16,758 nucleotides of DNA from Cyanobacteria bacterium M_surface_7_m2_040. Its GTDB lineage: Bacteria; Cyanobacteriota; Cyanobacteriia; PCC-6307; Cyanobiaceae. Location of the stretch: NCBI GenBank assembly GCA_016882555.1, contig VGPQ01000003.1:1-16758 (forward strand), written 5' to 3'. The position numbers were made by a program, and so were the translations under genes. This document shows positions 1-7,690 of this stretch, one piece after another. The notes beneath the pieces are model-generated. The model had not been told where the DNA came from, made no database searches, and worked only from the letters and a program-made list of their open reading frames with translations. The first letter of the stretch is position 1; each line of letters opens with the position of its first letter.

Positions 1-170
1 CCGTGTTCCGGCGCCAGAACCAGCCCGAGGTGGCCGTGCCCCTGCTGGTCGAGGTGGTGAAGGTGATGACCCCGGCCAATGAGAATGGCCGCAAGGCCTA
101 CCAGCAGCTGGTGGAACTGGGCTTTGCCGCCACCCCCTACAACGCCCCCGGCCCCAGCAGCGGCAGCTGA
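1..170 (+). CDS. C-terminal end of an unidentified protein (5' truncated by window edge)
   Basis: An open frame entering from the left edge (first full codon at base 3) reads about 55 residues to a TGA at 168-170. It lies 48-72 bases upstream of bolA on the same strand, with the codon use of its neighbours. The visible part has a helical, amphipathic look (segments AVPLLVEVVKVM and KAYQQLVELGF), somewhat like the last helix pair of a helical-repeat protein, then a Pro/Ser/Gly-rich tail. I do not recognise the family from this fragment and assign no function. The co-directional position suggests it could share a transcript with bolA and grx4. Confidence 0.6.
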   Translation, partial: VFRRQNQPEVAVPLLVEVVKVMTPANENGRKAYQQLVELGFAATPYNAPGPSSGS

Positions 171-242
171 AGGCAACGCCACCGGCGAAGCCGTCAGCTC
201 CCGGCCGTCGCTGCCACAATGACCCGCAATATCCCTCTCTGC

Positions 243-476
243 ATGGTTCAGCCAGATCAGGTGAGGCAGGCGATCCAGACCGCCCTGCCCGACGCCAGTG
301 TTGAAGTCGAAGACCTCACCGGAGGCGGCGATCACCTGCAGGTCAAGGTCGTGTCATCCGCCTTTGCCGGCCAGAGCCGGGTGCAGCAGCACCAGATGGT
401 GTACCGGGCCCTGAAGCAGGAGCTGGCTAGTGAGGCGATCCACGCCCTGGCCCTGCAGACCGCCACGCCGGCCTGA
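243..476 (+). CDS. bolA: BolA family protein
   Basis: BolA-family protein of about 77 residues. BolA proteins act with CGFS monothiol glutaredoxins, sharing a [2Fe-2S] cluster between them, and take part in iron-sulfur trafficking and redox signalling in the cytosol. Seen in the sequence: the segment [19 protein letters not shown], then [13 protein letters not shown] and the C-terminal [10 protein letters not shown], which is the usual BolA core with the conserved histidine of the HALA motif. I chose the ATG at 243 (MVQPDQV) because cyanobacterial homologues begin at that point; an in-frame ATG at 219 would add eight residues without a better ribosome site. The gene lies 45 bases before grx4 on the same strand, which supports a BolA-glutaredoxin pair. 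Family call is firm, start less so. Confidence 0.9.
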   Translation: MVQPDQVRQAIQTALPDASVEVEDLTGGGDHLQVKVVSSAFAGQSRVQQHQMVYRALKQELASEAIHALALQTATPA

Positions 477-521
477 GCCACTCACCCCCTTAGCCACACC
501 CCAGCACCTCTGACCCTGACC

Positions 522-845
522 ATGGACACCCAGATCCAGCAACGCATCGAAGGACTGATCGCCAGCAGCCCCATCTTCGTGTTCATGAAGGGCAACAAGC
601 TGATGCCCCAATGCGGCTTTTCCAACAACGTGGTGCAGATCCTGCATTCCCTCGGGGTGCCGTTCGAGACCTTCGACGTGCTCTCCGACATGGAAATCCG
701 CCAGGGCATCAAAGACTTTTCCGACTGGCCGACCATTCCCCAGGTTTATCTGAAGGGGGAATTCCTGGGCGGCAGCGACATCCTGATCGAGATGTACAAC
801 TCGGGTGAGCTGCGCGAAAAGCTGGAGATCGCCCTGGCCAGCTGA
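522..845 (+). CDS. grxD: Grx4-type monothiol glutaredoxin (CGFS)
   Basis: Monothiol glutaredoxin of 107 residues, full length for the single-domain family. It binds a glutathione-ligated [2Fe-2S] cluster, usually with a second Grx or with BolA, and hands it to apo-proteins. Seen: the active-site CGFS at residues 31-34, preceded by the conserved lysine K23 (FMKG), the cis-proline region WPTIPQ at 69-74, and GGSDI at 83-87, which contacts glutathione. These residues are all intact. It follows bolA with a 45-base gap and probably shares its transcript. In cyanobacteria this protein is often called Grx3 or GrxC; the naming varies, the family does not. Confidence 0.95.
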   Translation: MDTQIQQRIEGLIASSPIFVFMKGNKLMPQCGFSNNVVQILHSLGVPFETFDVLSDMEIRQGIKDFSDWPTIPQVYLKGEFLGGSDILIEMYNSGELREKLEIALAS

Positions 846-921
846 ACGGTCTGCGGCTCAGCCAACCAGCTGCTCAGCCAGCGGGCCCATGCTCAGCTGC
901 CCGCAAAGCGTGAGTTGCGGC

Positions 922-1188
922 TCAGTTGCGGCCTGTCTCAAACAGGGTTCTGGGGTCACCACCGGGCCCCACAAAGCTTGACGGATCCATGATCCAGCGG
1001 TCGACCAGCTCCTCGAGGCGACGCTGCGAAATCGGATCGAGCACCGCGGTCTTGCGCAGGGCATGCAGGTAGCCGTCGGCGTAGAGCCGCAGCTCAGACG
1101 GACCGTGGTAGCGGTCGGCCAAATCCTGGCAGGCATCGCAGAGCGACTGAAAGTGGCGAATCGCGTCGGGATGCTGCAGTGCGGTCAT
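922..1188 (-). CDS. DUF6761-type cyanobacterial small protein
   Basis: A protein of about 88 residues, all helical by appearance, of a type I know only from cyanobacteria (DUF6761). Seen: DAIRHFQSLCDACQDL near the start, then SELRLYADGYLHALRKT and RRLEELVDRWIMDPSSF, the last being the family's recognisable 'D-P-S-x-F' end. No enzyme motif, signal peptide or membrane segment is visible, and the function is unknown. The start at 1188 (MTALQHPDAI) is preferred because homologues begin near there; an upstream in-frame ATG at 1212 would add eight residues. It converges with grx4 and diverges from the response regulator gene. Confidence 0.8.
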   Translation of the reverse strand: MTALQHPDAIRHFQSLCDACQDLADRYHGPSELRLYADGYLHALRKTAVLDPISQRRLEELVDRWIMDPSSFVGPGGDPRTLFETGRN

Positions 1189-1355
1189 GCCAGGGATCAA
1201 CCCTGGGGCCATTGTGGTCGATCGCGACGCCGATGGGGAGCCCCCAGCTGAGCAAGCGTCCCACGTGCCAGATCGAAAGGCATCGCCTGATACGCGGAGC
1301 AGCCGGATTGGCCCGTTAGCTTGGGGTCACATCTGGAACCCTGCGGTTCATCCCC

Positions 1356-2132
1356 ATGGATCTGCCGCCAGCCAGTTCGGCCCAGACCAGCCAACCCAAA
1401 CGGGTTCTGGTGGTCGACCCCCACGCCACCCTGCGCACCGTCCTGGCGCAGCGACTGCGCCAGGACGGCCACCTGGCGGCTGCCGTGGGCAGCGCCCGCG
1501 AAGCGATCGACATCTGCCAGGAGCAATCACCCGACCTGCTGGTGGCCTCGGAGCTGCTCGAGGAAACCTCGGCCCTGCGGCTCGCCGCCAAGCTGCGCAC
1601 GCCGGTGATGGTGCTCACCGCCCGCTCCGGCTCAGAACCGGTGGTCGCCCTGCTCGATGCCGGGGCCGATGACGTGCTGCGCAAACCCTTTGGCCTCGAA
1701 GAGCTGGCCGCCCGCTGCCGCACCCTGTTGCGGCGCAGCCGCACCGGCCTGCAGGAGCGGGTGTGTGTGGGGCCGCTGGAGGTGCACGTGCTGCTGCGCC
1801 AGGTCACTCTGCGCGACCAACCGGTGGAGCTGAGCCCGCGCGAATTCGCCCTGCTCTGCGCCCTGCTGATGCCACCCGGCGTGGTGCGCAGCCGTCAGGA
1901 GCTGCTGCGCATGGCCTGGCCGCCGTTCAGTGGCGGCCCCCGCTCGGTCGACACCCAGGTGTTGACGCTGCGGCGCAAGCTCGAGCAGGCCGGCCTTGGC
2001 GAAGGCGGCGGCATCGAAACCATGCGCCAGCAGGGCTACCGCTTCAGCCTCGAGACCCTGCCCGCCGAGGCGCCAGTGGCCGAAAGCAGCAGTGGCAATG
2101 GCGGCACCAATCCCCTCGCCACCCTGGGCTGA
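1356..2132 (+). CDS. OmpR/PhoB-type response regulator with a degenerate receiver
   Basis: DNA-binding response regulator of 258 residues. Receiver domain at about 15-128 and winged-helix output domain at about 135-232 (VELSPREFALLCALL, then SVDTQVLTLRRKLE as the recognition-helix region, and MRQQGYRF for the wing). The receiver keeps the switch threonine (LTAR, T88) and the conserved lysine (LRKPF, K110). It lacks the phosphoacceptor: where the family has 'PDLxxxD' it reads PDLLVAS, with S65 in place of aspartate. The acidic pair at the end of strand 1 is reduced to one residue (VVDP, D21). It should therefore not be activated by ordinary phosphotransfer. No histidine kinase is adjacent. The tail after residue 233 is low-complexity. 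I cannot name the orthologue; RpaA and RpaB are unlikely because both keep their aspartate. Confidence 0.9.
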   Translation: MDLPPASSAQTSQPKRVLVVDPHATLRTVLAQRLRQDGHLAAAVGSAREAIDICQEQSPDLLVASELLEETSALRLAAKLRTPVMVLTARSGSEPVVALLDAGADDVLRKPFGLEELAARCRTLLRRSRTGLQERVCVGPLEVHVLLRQVTLRDQPVELSPREFALLCALLMPPGVVRSRQELLRMAWPPFSGGPRSVDTQVLTLRRKLEQAGLGEGGGIETMRQQGYRFSLETLPAEAPVAESSSGNGGTNPLATLG

Positions 2133-2147
2133 GCGAAGCGGCTGTGA

Positions 2148-2705
2148 TCAAGCCGGGATCCAACCCGCCAGCAGCCAGACCAGTTCAGCGCTCAGCATCA
2201 ACCCGCTCAACACCGCCAGCAGCTGATAGGTCCACGGGGGGGTGAGCCGGGCCACGCCAGCGAGGTCGAGCGCTGTCGAGGCGCCGAAACGCCGGAGAAA
2301 CTCTTCGAACCGGTCGATCCGTTGTGGCAGCAAGTAGGCCCCGCCACCGCTCTGACGCACATAGAAGACGCGTCCACCCTGGCTGGTGCCCACGGGGGTG
2401 AGCCCAGCGATCTGATCGAAGCGCAGGCTCCAGCCACGCCGCAGCAGCCAGCGGCACCAGGCGGGATGGCCGACGCTGATGGCGTCGGTCTCGAGCCGCA
2501 CCTGCTCGCTGGTGAGCGCCCACACCAGCACCAGGCCCAGCGGCACCGCCAGCAGCAGGGCGGGCTGAAGCAACGGCGGCGCCAGGGCGGGCAGCGGCAG
2601 CACCAGGGCCAGGTACAGGCTCACCAGGGTGAAGCGAATCATCGGGGCCATCGGGTAGACGCCGGCCGTCGCGCTGGCGGGAGCGGGCGCCTGCAGGCTG
2701 GTCAT
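2148..2705 (-). CDS. Membrane protein with a PH-like middle domain, unknown function
   Basis: A 185-residue protein with three likely membrane segments: about 25-42 (FTLVSLYLALVLPLPAL), 48-64 and 160-181. Between the second and third lies a soluble stretch (about 66-150) with the feel of a bacterial PH-like domain: EQVRLETDAISVG, then WSLRFDQIAGLTPV, then VFYVRQSGGGAYLLP and FEEFLRRF. Such domains occur in small membrane proteins of the DUF304/YdbT kind. The start at 2705 is supported by a four-base ATGA overlap with the stop of the upstream gene, which implies translational coupling. It converges with the response regulator gene across 15 bases. Function unknown; the PH-like assignment is an inference from pattern only. 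Confidence 0.75.
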   Translation of the reverse strand: MTSLQAPAPASATAGVYPMAPMIRFTLVSLYLALVLPLPALAPPLLQPALLLAVPLGLVLVWALTSEQVRLETDAISVGHPAWCRWLLRRGWSLRFDQIAGLTPVGTSQGGRVFYVRQSGGGAYLLPQRIDRFEEFLRRFGASTALDLAGVARLTPPWTYQLLAVLSGLMLSAELVWLLAGWIPA

Positions 2706-2995
2706 CGATCGTCGGCCGAGCCCGGCAGGGGTTCGATCAGCTCGGGCGGGGTGCAGCGGCCCGAAAACACCTCCTGCTCCCGCCCTTTCCAGAACGCGCC
2801 CAGGCGCATCAGATCGGCATGGGCCTCGGCCAGCTTGGCCACGTACTCGCTGGGGTCCATTGCGTCTTTGGCCTCCTTGAGTTTGGTGAGGCGCAGCATC
2901 TGCAGCATCCAGGGCTTGCTGAGCTCACCGCGCTGCTCGAGGTAGCGGGCCAGCTCCGCCGAACTGGGGCCGGCAGGACCAGGGGAAGCACTCAT
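2702..2995 (-). CDS. Small conserved cyanobacterial hypothetical protein
   Basis: A protein of about 97 residues, starting MSASPGP; an in-frame ATG at 3007 would add four residues. After a Pro/Gly/Ser-rich start it is charged and helical: LARYLEQRGELSKPW, MLQMLRLTKLKEAKDAM, and YVAKLAEAHADLMRLG, followed by FWKGREQEVF. It has no cysteines, membrane segments or catalytic motif that I recognise. Its stop overlaps the start of the downstream membrane protein gene by four bases (ATGA), so the two are probably made from one message and may work together. It diverges from the Erv-like gene across about 85 bases. I recall similar short proteins from Synechococcus genomes, without a function. Confidence 0.75.
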   Translation of the reverse strand: MSASPGPAGPSSAELARYLEQRGELSKPWMLQMLRLTKLKEAKDAMDPSEYVAKLAEAHADLMRLGAFWKGREQEVFSGRCTPPELIEPLPGSADDR

Positions 2996-3081
2996 CAACC
3001 TGTACAACGGGTAAGACCAGCCTATGGATGCGGGTCCGGTCGTTGTGAATCACCGATACCATCGGGAGGGGCAGGACACGG

Positions 3082-5388
3082 ATGAATCAGCTGCGCGAAC
3101 GTCACCAGTTGGTGGAGATCTGGAACGCGGTCAGCGCTGATCCGCCCCCAACCGCCAGAGGCCTGGCCGATCGGATCGCGGCTGCGCTGCAAGCCGCAGG
3201 CACCGCGCTTGCCGCCTCGGAAATCGAACCCCTGCTGCACAGCCTGCAGGGCGATGGGCTGCCTTCCGCCGGGCAGGGAAGGTTGCTGCTCACGGTGCTG
3301 GCCGGCGATCAGCGGCTGCGCTGTGAAGAGGCCTATGGCGTGCTGAGTGCGGCCTGCCCGCAGGGTGTGAGCGTGGCGGTGCTGCAACAGCTGCTGACGG
3401 TCTTCGCACTGAAACCCAGCGAGGCCGAGGCCATCGCCATCGCCATCGACCGCGATGGTGCCGGGCAGATCAGCCGCGACGACTTTCTGGCCTTTTTGCC
3501 GGCAGGGTTCCAGCGGCACCCGCGCAGCTACCACGCCTCCCACCTGGGCCACAAACCTGCGACCACGCCCGCTTCAGCCAGCGCCCAAGCCTCTGCAGCA
3601 ACGAGCGCGACAGCGCCCACCCCGCCGGCCAACGGGCAGGACGCAACCGGGACGTCGCCGCTGCAGCTGCAGATCGGCCTGTTCCGCCTGGTGCAGGGTG
3701 CGGCCTACCGCAGTTTCCGGGCCAACTATTCGGCCAATTCGGAGACCCACCTGCGGGCCTACGACCTGCCCTACACGATCGAACACTTCGCGGCCTTCGT
3801 GAATGCCGCCATCGACCTCTACGCCGCGCTCGGGGTTGTGGAGCCGGAGGCCCGTCAGCCGCTCGAGGATCTGCTGGGCTCGGTCAATGGTGCTCTCGAG
3901 GCGCTGCATCAACGCATGCAGCACTGGCACGAGCTCCAACCGAACGAGGCCATGCGCGAGGCCGAAACCCAGCTCGAGGAGGAGCTCGCCGAACTCGACC
4001 ATCAGCACCAGCTGTTTGCGGGCCTGGTCGAGCTGCTGCTGGTCACTGGCCTGCAGGGTCACGATCCACGCCAACTGAGCAGCGACGATCTGCGCCACCA
4101 CGAGCTCAATCGCCTGCGCCATCGCGACGACCACCGCGAACTCAGCGATCACCGTCACGGCGACGCCACCAGCGTTGGCACCCAGACCCAACGCCCCTTC
4201 CTCGACACCTGGCAGCGGGTGATCGTCGATGAGAGCGACACCCGCTATGCGGGGGCGATCATGCCGACCCGCTACTGGTATGAGGAGTTCATGCCCCGGC
4301 TGCTGCGGGCCTGCTCGGTGCGCACGGCTGCCGATCTGGCTGCACTGGATGCCGAAACCGAGGCCGATCTCGATGCCTGGTTCCAACAGGTGCGCGATGC
4401 CGGCGAGTTCGATCGCTATGCCCCAGCGGTGCGCGCCCACTTTCCGCAGTGTTCGCCGTCGGTCAAACAGGAGCTCAAGCAGGCCTGGCGGCTCACACGC
4501 CATTACCTCAACGGGGTGCAGAAACGGCGCGAACGCGAAGAATTCGGCCGCGGCGATGGCTACCTCAGCGAGTATGTGGCCTTCATCGACGTCTACCTGG
4601 GGCGCAGCGACATCGCCGACTCGGAGATGCGTCTGAGCTTCCCCTACTACCTGGGCCCGGCCACCTGGCGCTTCCTGCACACCAGCGCTGAGATCATCGC
4701 TGCCAAGCCCGACGCTGAACAGGCCGTGCTCGTGGACCTGTTCAAACGCTTCTTCGCCACGCTGGCGACGATGTACCCCTGCCCCTATTGCCGCTACCAC
4801 CTCAATCGCTACGTGGTGCGCAACAAGGAGGTGAACCTCTACCCGATCGAATACCTGCTGCTGGGACCCCGCGACGAGGGGGACCCCCACATCGAGGTGA
4901 CGCTCGACCAGAAGTTGTCGGTGATCAACAACGGGGCCAGCCTGCGCCTGTTTCTGTGGAAGCTGCACAACACGGTGTCGGCTTCGATCGCCCGCAGCGA
5001 ACCCTGGTTCCACCGCGATGAGCAGGCCCACTACACCACCCGCTACTGGCCGAGCCTGGATTCCGAGCTGGCCCGGGCCGAAGCCCTGGCCTACCAGGCG
5101 ATCGAAACCGAGCGGGTGAGTCGCATCTACGGGGTGTTGAAACAGGCCGCCCATCTGGGTGTGCTGCGCGATGAACTGCAGCTGGCCCTGAGCCGGCCCG
5201 GCTCCGCGGAACTCAGGCAGCTCTGGCAACGGGCCGAGACCACCGTGGTCAAGGCCGAAGAGGCCGTGCTGCGCTCCGGCTTTCTGCAGCAGAACTACCA
5301 CTACAACCCCGAGTTGGAGCTGGCCGATCCCCACTTCAGCCCTGAGGAGGAGGCCCTGGCCCGCAGCGGCTATTACGTGGAGGCCTAG
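3082..5388 (+). CDS. EF-hand and Erv/ALR-type sulfhydryl oxidase domain protein
   Basis: A 768-residue protein. Residues 123-134 (DRDGAGQISRDD) fit an EF-hand loop with ligands at positions 1, 3 and 12, but alanine at position 5. A Pro/Ala/Ser/Thr linker (about 157-192) follows, then a helical region (195-325), a His/Asp/Arg-rich stretch (327-360) and another helical region. At about 521-645 is an Erv/ALR-like domain: LGPATWRFLHT (W529, H533), MYPCPYC with the redox pair C567/C570, and LFLWKLHNTVSASI with the His-Asn (629/630) that contacts FAD in the family. Erv enzymes oxidise thiols to disulfides and pass electrons to oxygen. The family's second, structural cysteine pair is absent; other cysteines are C81, C92, C411 and C457. 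There is no signal peptide. A GGAGGGG tract lies 12-18 bases before the ATG. It stands alone, converging with crtH. Confidence 0.85.
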   Translation: MNQLRERHQLVEIWNAVSADPPPTARGLADRIAAALQAAGTALAASEIEPLLHSLQGDGLPSAGQGRLLLTVLAGDQRLRCEEAYGVLSAACPQGVSVAVLQQLLTVFALKPSEAEAIAIAIDRDGAGQISRDDFLAFLPAGFQRHPRSYHASHLGHKPATTPASASAQASAATSATAPTPPANGQDATGTSPLQLQIGLFRLVQGAAYRSFRANYSANSETHLRAYDLPYTIEHFAAFVNAAIDLYAALGVVEPEARQPLEDLLGSVNGALEALHQRMQHWHELQPNEAMREAETQLEEELAELDHQHQLFAGLVELLLVTGLQGHDPRQLSSDDLRHHELNRLRHRDDHRELSDHRHGDATSVGTQTQRPFLDTWQRVIVDESDTRYAGAIMPTRYWYEEFMPRLLRACSVRTAADLAALDAETEADLDAWFQQVRDAGEFDRYAPAVRAHFPQCSPSVKQELKQAWRLTRHYLNGVQKRREREEFGRGDGYLSEYVAFIDVYLGRSDIADSEMRLSFPYYLGPATWRFLHTSAEIIAAKPDAEQAVLVDLFKRFFATLATMYPCPYCRYHLNRYVVRNKEVNLYPIEYLLLGPRDEGDPHIEVTLDQKLSVINNGASLRLFLWKLHNTVSASIARSEPWFHRDEQAHYTTRYWPSLDSELARAEALAYQAIETERVSRIYGVLKQAAHLGVLRDELQLALSRPGSAELRQLWQRAETTVVKAEEAVLRSGFLQQNYHYNPELELADPHFSPEEEALARSGYYVEA

Positions 5389-5395
5389 TCGGTCC

Positions 5396-6931
5396 CTAGG
5401 CCGGCAGTGCCCAGGGGTTGATCCCCAGATCCGCACCGATGCGATGGGCGCAGGCGAAGCCGCTGAAGGCCACGGCGTTGAGCCCCTGGCCGGGGAAACA
5501 GGAATCGCCGACGCAGTAAAGGTCCTTCAGACCCGTGCGGTTGAAGGGCATCGGCAACAGCCCAGGCAGCCGCAGGGCTGGGATCGGCCCGTAGCTGCCG
5601 CCCATGCGCCCCAGGAAGCGGCGATGGCTGCGGGGAGTGCCCACCTCACGGTGACGGATCGCCCCCGCCAACCCCGGCAGGATCGCCTCCAGGCGAGCGA
5701 TCAGGCGGTCGGCATCGGCCTGTTTCTTGGCCTTGTACTCGGCCGGTGACAGGTGCTGCCAGTGCTCGATCGCACTGGGGGCAAAGGTGTGCAGGATGTG
5801 ATGGCCCGCCGGCGCCAGGCTGGGATCCAGCAGCGTGGGCATCGACACAAAGATCACCCCCTGCTCGGCCTCCATCTGCTGCCAGTCCTCCAGGATCAGG
5901 TGATGGCAGTGGAAGCCATCGGGCACCACGGCGGCATCGATGCCCAGGTGCAAAGACAGGAACGAGGGCGAGGGCTTGTAGCGGCGGCGCCAGGTGGTTT
6001 CGGCTTGGGGCGTGTGGGCGGTATCGACGAGCCCGCCGAAGGTGTCCCAGCGGGTGGCGTTGCTAACCACCCGGCGGGCGCGGAGTTGTTCGCCATTGGC
6101 CAGCTCCACGCCCACGGCCCGGGCCGCCCCCCCCTCGCCCTCGAGCAGCACCTTGGTGACCCGGGCCTTGTAGCGGATGGCGCCGCCATGGCGCTCCAGG
6201 CCCGCCACCAGCTTCTCGGCGATCACGCCAACACCGCCTTTGGGGTAGTTGATGCCGCCGGCATGGCGATCGGAGAACACCATCCCCGCATTGATCATCG
6301 GGGTGAGATCAGCGGGCATCACCGACCAGCAGAAGCACTCCATGTCGATGAAGCGCAGCAACTGCTCATCGCGGATGTGGGCCCGCGCCACGTCGCCCAC
6401 GTTCACCGGCAGCCAGCGGGCCAGGCCCAGGCAGGCCAGGGGCGCTCTGAAAAACACCTTGGCCAGGTAGGCGGGGTCCTCGAGCGAGAGCAGCGGCATC
6501 GCATCGAGGCAGCGAAACACCTGCCAGCAGGTGTCATAGAAGGCGCGGATGCCCTTGGCCTCATGGGGGAACAGGGCCGTGAGCCGCGCCACGAAGCTGT
6601 CGTAGTTGCGATCCACCGCCACGGTGAGGCCGCCGGGCAGGTGGTACTCGAGCTGTGCCGGGTCGGGCACGGTCTCGCAGTGCTCGCCCACATCGGCCAG
6701 GGCGCGGGTCAGCAGGTTGGTGTGGCCGCTCTCGCCGAACCCGAAGATCATCGAAGCGCCCACATCAAAGGTGTAGCCCGCCCGCTTGAAGCTGCCGCCC
6801 GATCCCCCCGGGATCAGGTAGCGCTCGAGCACCAGGGTGCGCGCGCCCTTGGACGCCAGCTGGCTGGCGGTCACCAGGCCGCCGATGCCGCTGCCGATCA
6901 CGATCACGTCCCAGGGAGCTTCTGCCACCAC
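5396..6931 (-). CDS. crtH: Carotenoid cis-trans isomerase (prolycopene isomerase) CrtH
   Basis: CrtISO-type enzyme of 511 residues, the usual length. It converts poly-cis prolycopene to all-trans lycopene, using reduced FAD, in the desaturase pathway that feeds the photosynthetic carotenoids. Seen: the FAD dinucleotide motif GSGIGG at residues 13-18 with E37 (LVLERYLIPGG) at the ribose position, then RAGYTFDVGASMIFGFGE, the mid-protein INYPKGGVG, and the C-terminal FAD segment LYCVGDSCFPGQGLNAVAFSG. The pattern after the first glycine motif separates CrtH from the CrtI/CrtP desaturases. The gene starts 39 bases after the stop of the channel-like gene and is the last of the psbY-trmFO run on this strand. 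No defects visible. Confidence 0.93.
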   Translation of the reverse strand: MVAEAPWDVIVIGSGIGGLVTASQLASKGARTLVLERYLIPGGSGGSFKRAGYTFDVGASMIFGFGESGHTNLLTRALADVGEHCETVPDPAQLEYHLPGGLTVAVDRNYDSFVARLTALFPHEAKGIRAFYDTCWQVFRCLDAMPLLSLEDPAYLAKVFFRAPLACLGLARWLPVNVGDVARAHIRDEQLLRFIDMECFCWSVMPADLTPMINAGMVFSDRHAGGINYPKGGVGVIAEKLVAGLERHGGAIRYKARVTKVLLEGEGGAARAVGVELANGEQLRARRVVSNATRWDTFGGLVDTAHTPQAETTWRRRYKPSPSFLSLHLGIDAAVVPDGFHCHHLILEDWQQMEAEQGVIFVSMPTLLDPSLAPAGHHILHTFAPSAIEHWQHLSPAEYKAKKQADADRLIARLEAILPGLAGAIRHREVGTPRSHRRFLGRMGGSYGPIPALRLPGLLPMPFNRTGLKDLYCVGDSCFPGQGLNAVAFSGFACAHRIGADLGINPWALPA

Positions 6932-6970
6932 GCTGCACAGGCCATCCAGCGCTGAACCCTAGGCCGAGGC

Positions 6971-7690
6971 TCAGTTGCGGCGGCGGTGGTACCGCGCCAG
7001 CACCAGGGCGATCAGGATCGCCACATAGAGCTGGCCGGCCACGGTGATCAGGGTGGTGGCGGCCTCGGCCACCAGGCTGCGCGCCTGGATCAGGTTGGTG
7101 CCCGCGGTGGTCAGATACCCGAAGGCGCCCAGAAACATGCTGGGACCGGCAGCCAACAGCTGCAGCACATCGCTGCTGCCGCCGGACACCGACTTCAGCA
7201 GGCCGAAACTGGCCGGGTTCAGCAACCAGATGCTGAACAGCAGCAGACCGCCGCTGTAGCCGATCAGCAGATACCCGCTCGCGGCCCCCATCACCACCGA
7301 GAAGGTCACGTAGGGCTCCTGGATCAGGCTTTTGACCATGCGCAGGATGGTCATGCCGAGGTACACCAGCCAGACCAGCAGGTGCACCAGGGTGAACCAG
7401 AACGACGACGCCAACCCCAGCAATCCCAGCAGCAGCCAGACCAGCTCCAGCGCGATCGCGGCGACGCCCACCACCATCGCCCGCCGCCGCGTGGCCCGCA
7501 GCATCGAAAAGCGCGTCAGGGTGCTCAGAATCAGCAGCGCCAGGGCCATCGCCAGCAGCGAGTTGAGTGGCGGCCACAGGCGGCACACGGGCTGCAGCGC
7601 CAGGATCAGCAGCTCCAGGGCCAGCAGGTAGCGGTAGCCAGCGTGGCGGCGGCGGATGCGGGCAATGTCCCAGCGCGCGGGGCGGATCAT
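6971..7690 (-). CDS. Two-TM potassium-channel-like membrane protein lacking the GYGD filter
   Basis: A 239-residue membrane protein with hydrophobic segments at about 21-36, 42-60, 72-92, 97-115, 128-157 and 205-233. The last third follows the cyanobacterial Ion_trans_2 pattern: [18 protein letters not shown], then LNPASFG, a pore-loop region, and [15 protein letters not shown] near the end. Channels of this family carry a TTLGYGD-type filter; here the matching stretch (190-201) reads [12 protein letters not shown], so the GYG backbone carbonyl motif is gone. It may be a non-selective pore, a different channel, or a structural protein. The start at 7690 is supported by a four-base ATGA overlap with the end of trmFO. 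The family assignment is my alignment by eye. Confidence 0.75.
   Translation of the reverse strand: MIRPARWDIARIRRRHAGYRYLLALELLILALQPVCRLWPPLNSLLAMALALLILSTLTRFSMLRATRRRAMVVGVAAIALELVWLLLGLLGLASSFWFTLVHLLVWLVYLGMTILRMVKSLIQEPYVTFSVVMGAASGYLLIGYSGGLLLFSIWLLNPASFGLLKSVSGGSSDVLQLLAAGPSMFLGAFGYLTTAGTNLIQARSLVAEAATTLITVAGQLYVAILIALVLARYHRRRN

Noticed and set aside
881..904. GCGGGC/GCCCGC inverted repeat between grx4 and the DUF6761 gene, as a terminator
   Set aside because: Six-base stem, 12-base loop and no T-run on either strand; such repeats are common by chance at this GC content.
3574..5436. A 620-codon open frame on the minus strand opposite the Erv-like gene
   Set aside because: It is the GC-rich shadow of the plus-strand gene: its product is Gln/Val/Gly-heavy with no domain, and the plus frame carries clear motifs.
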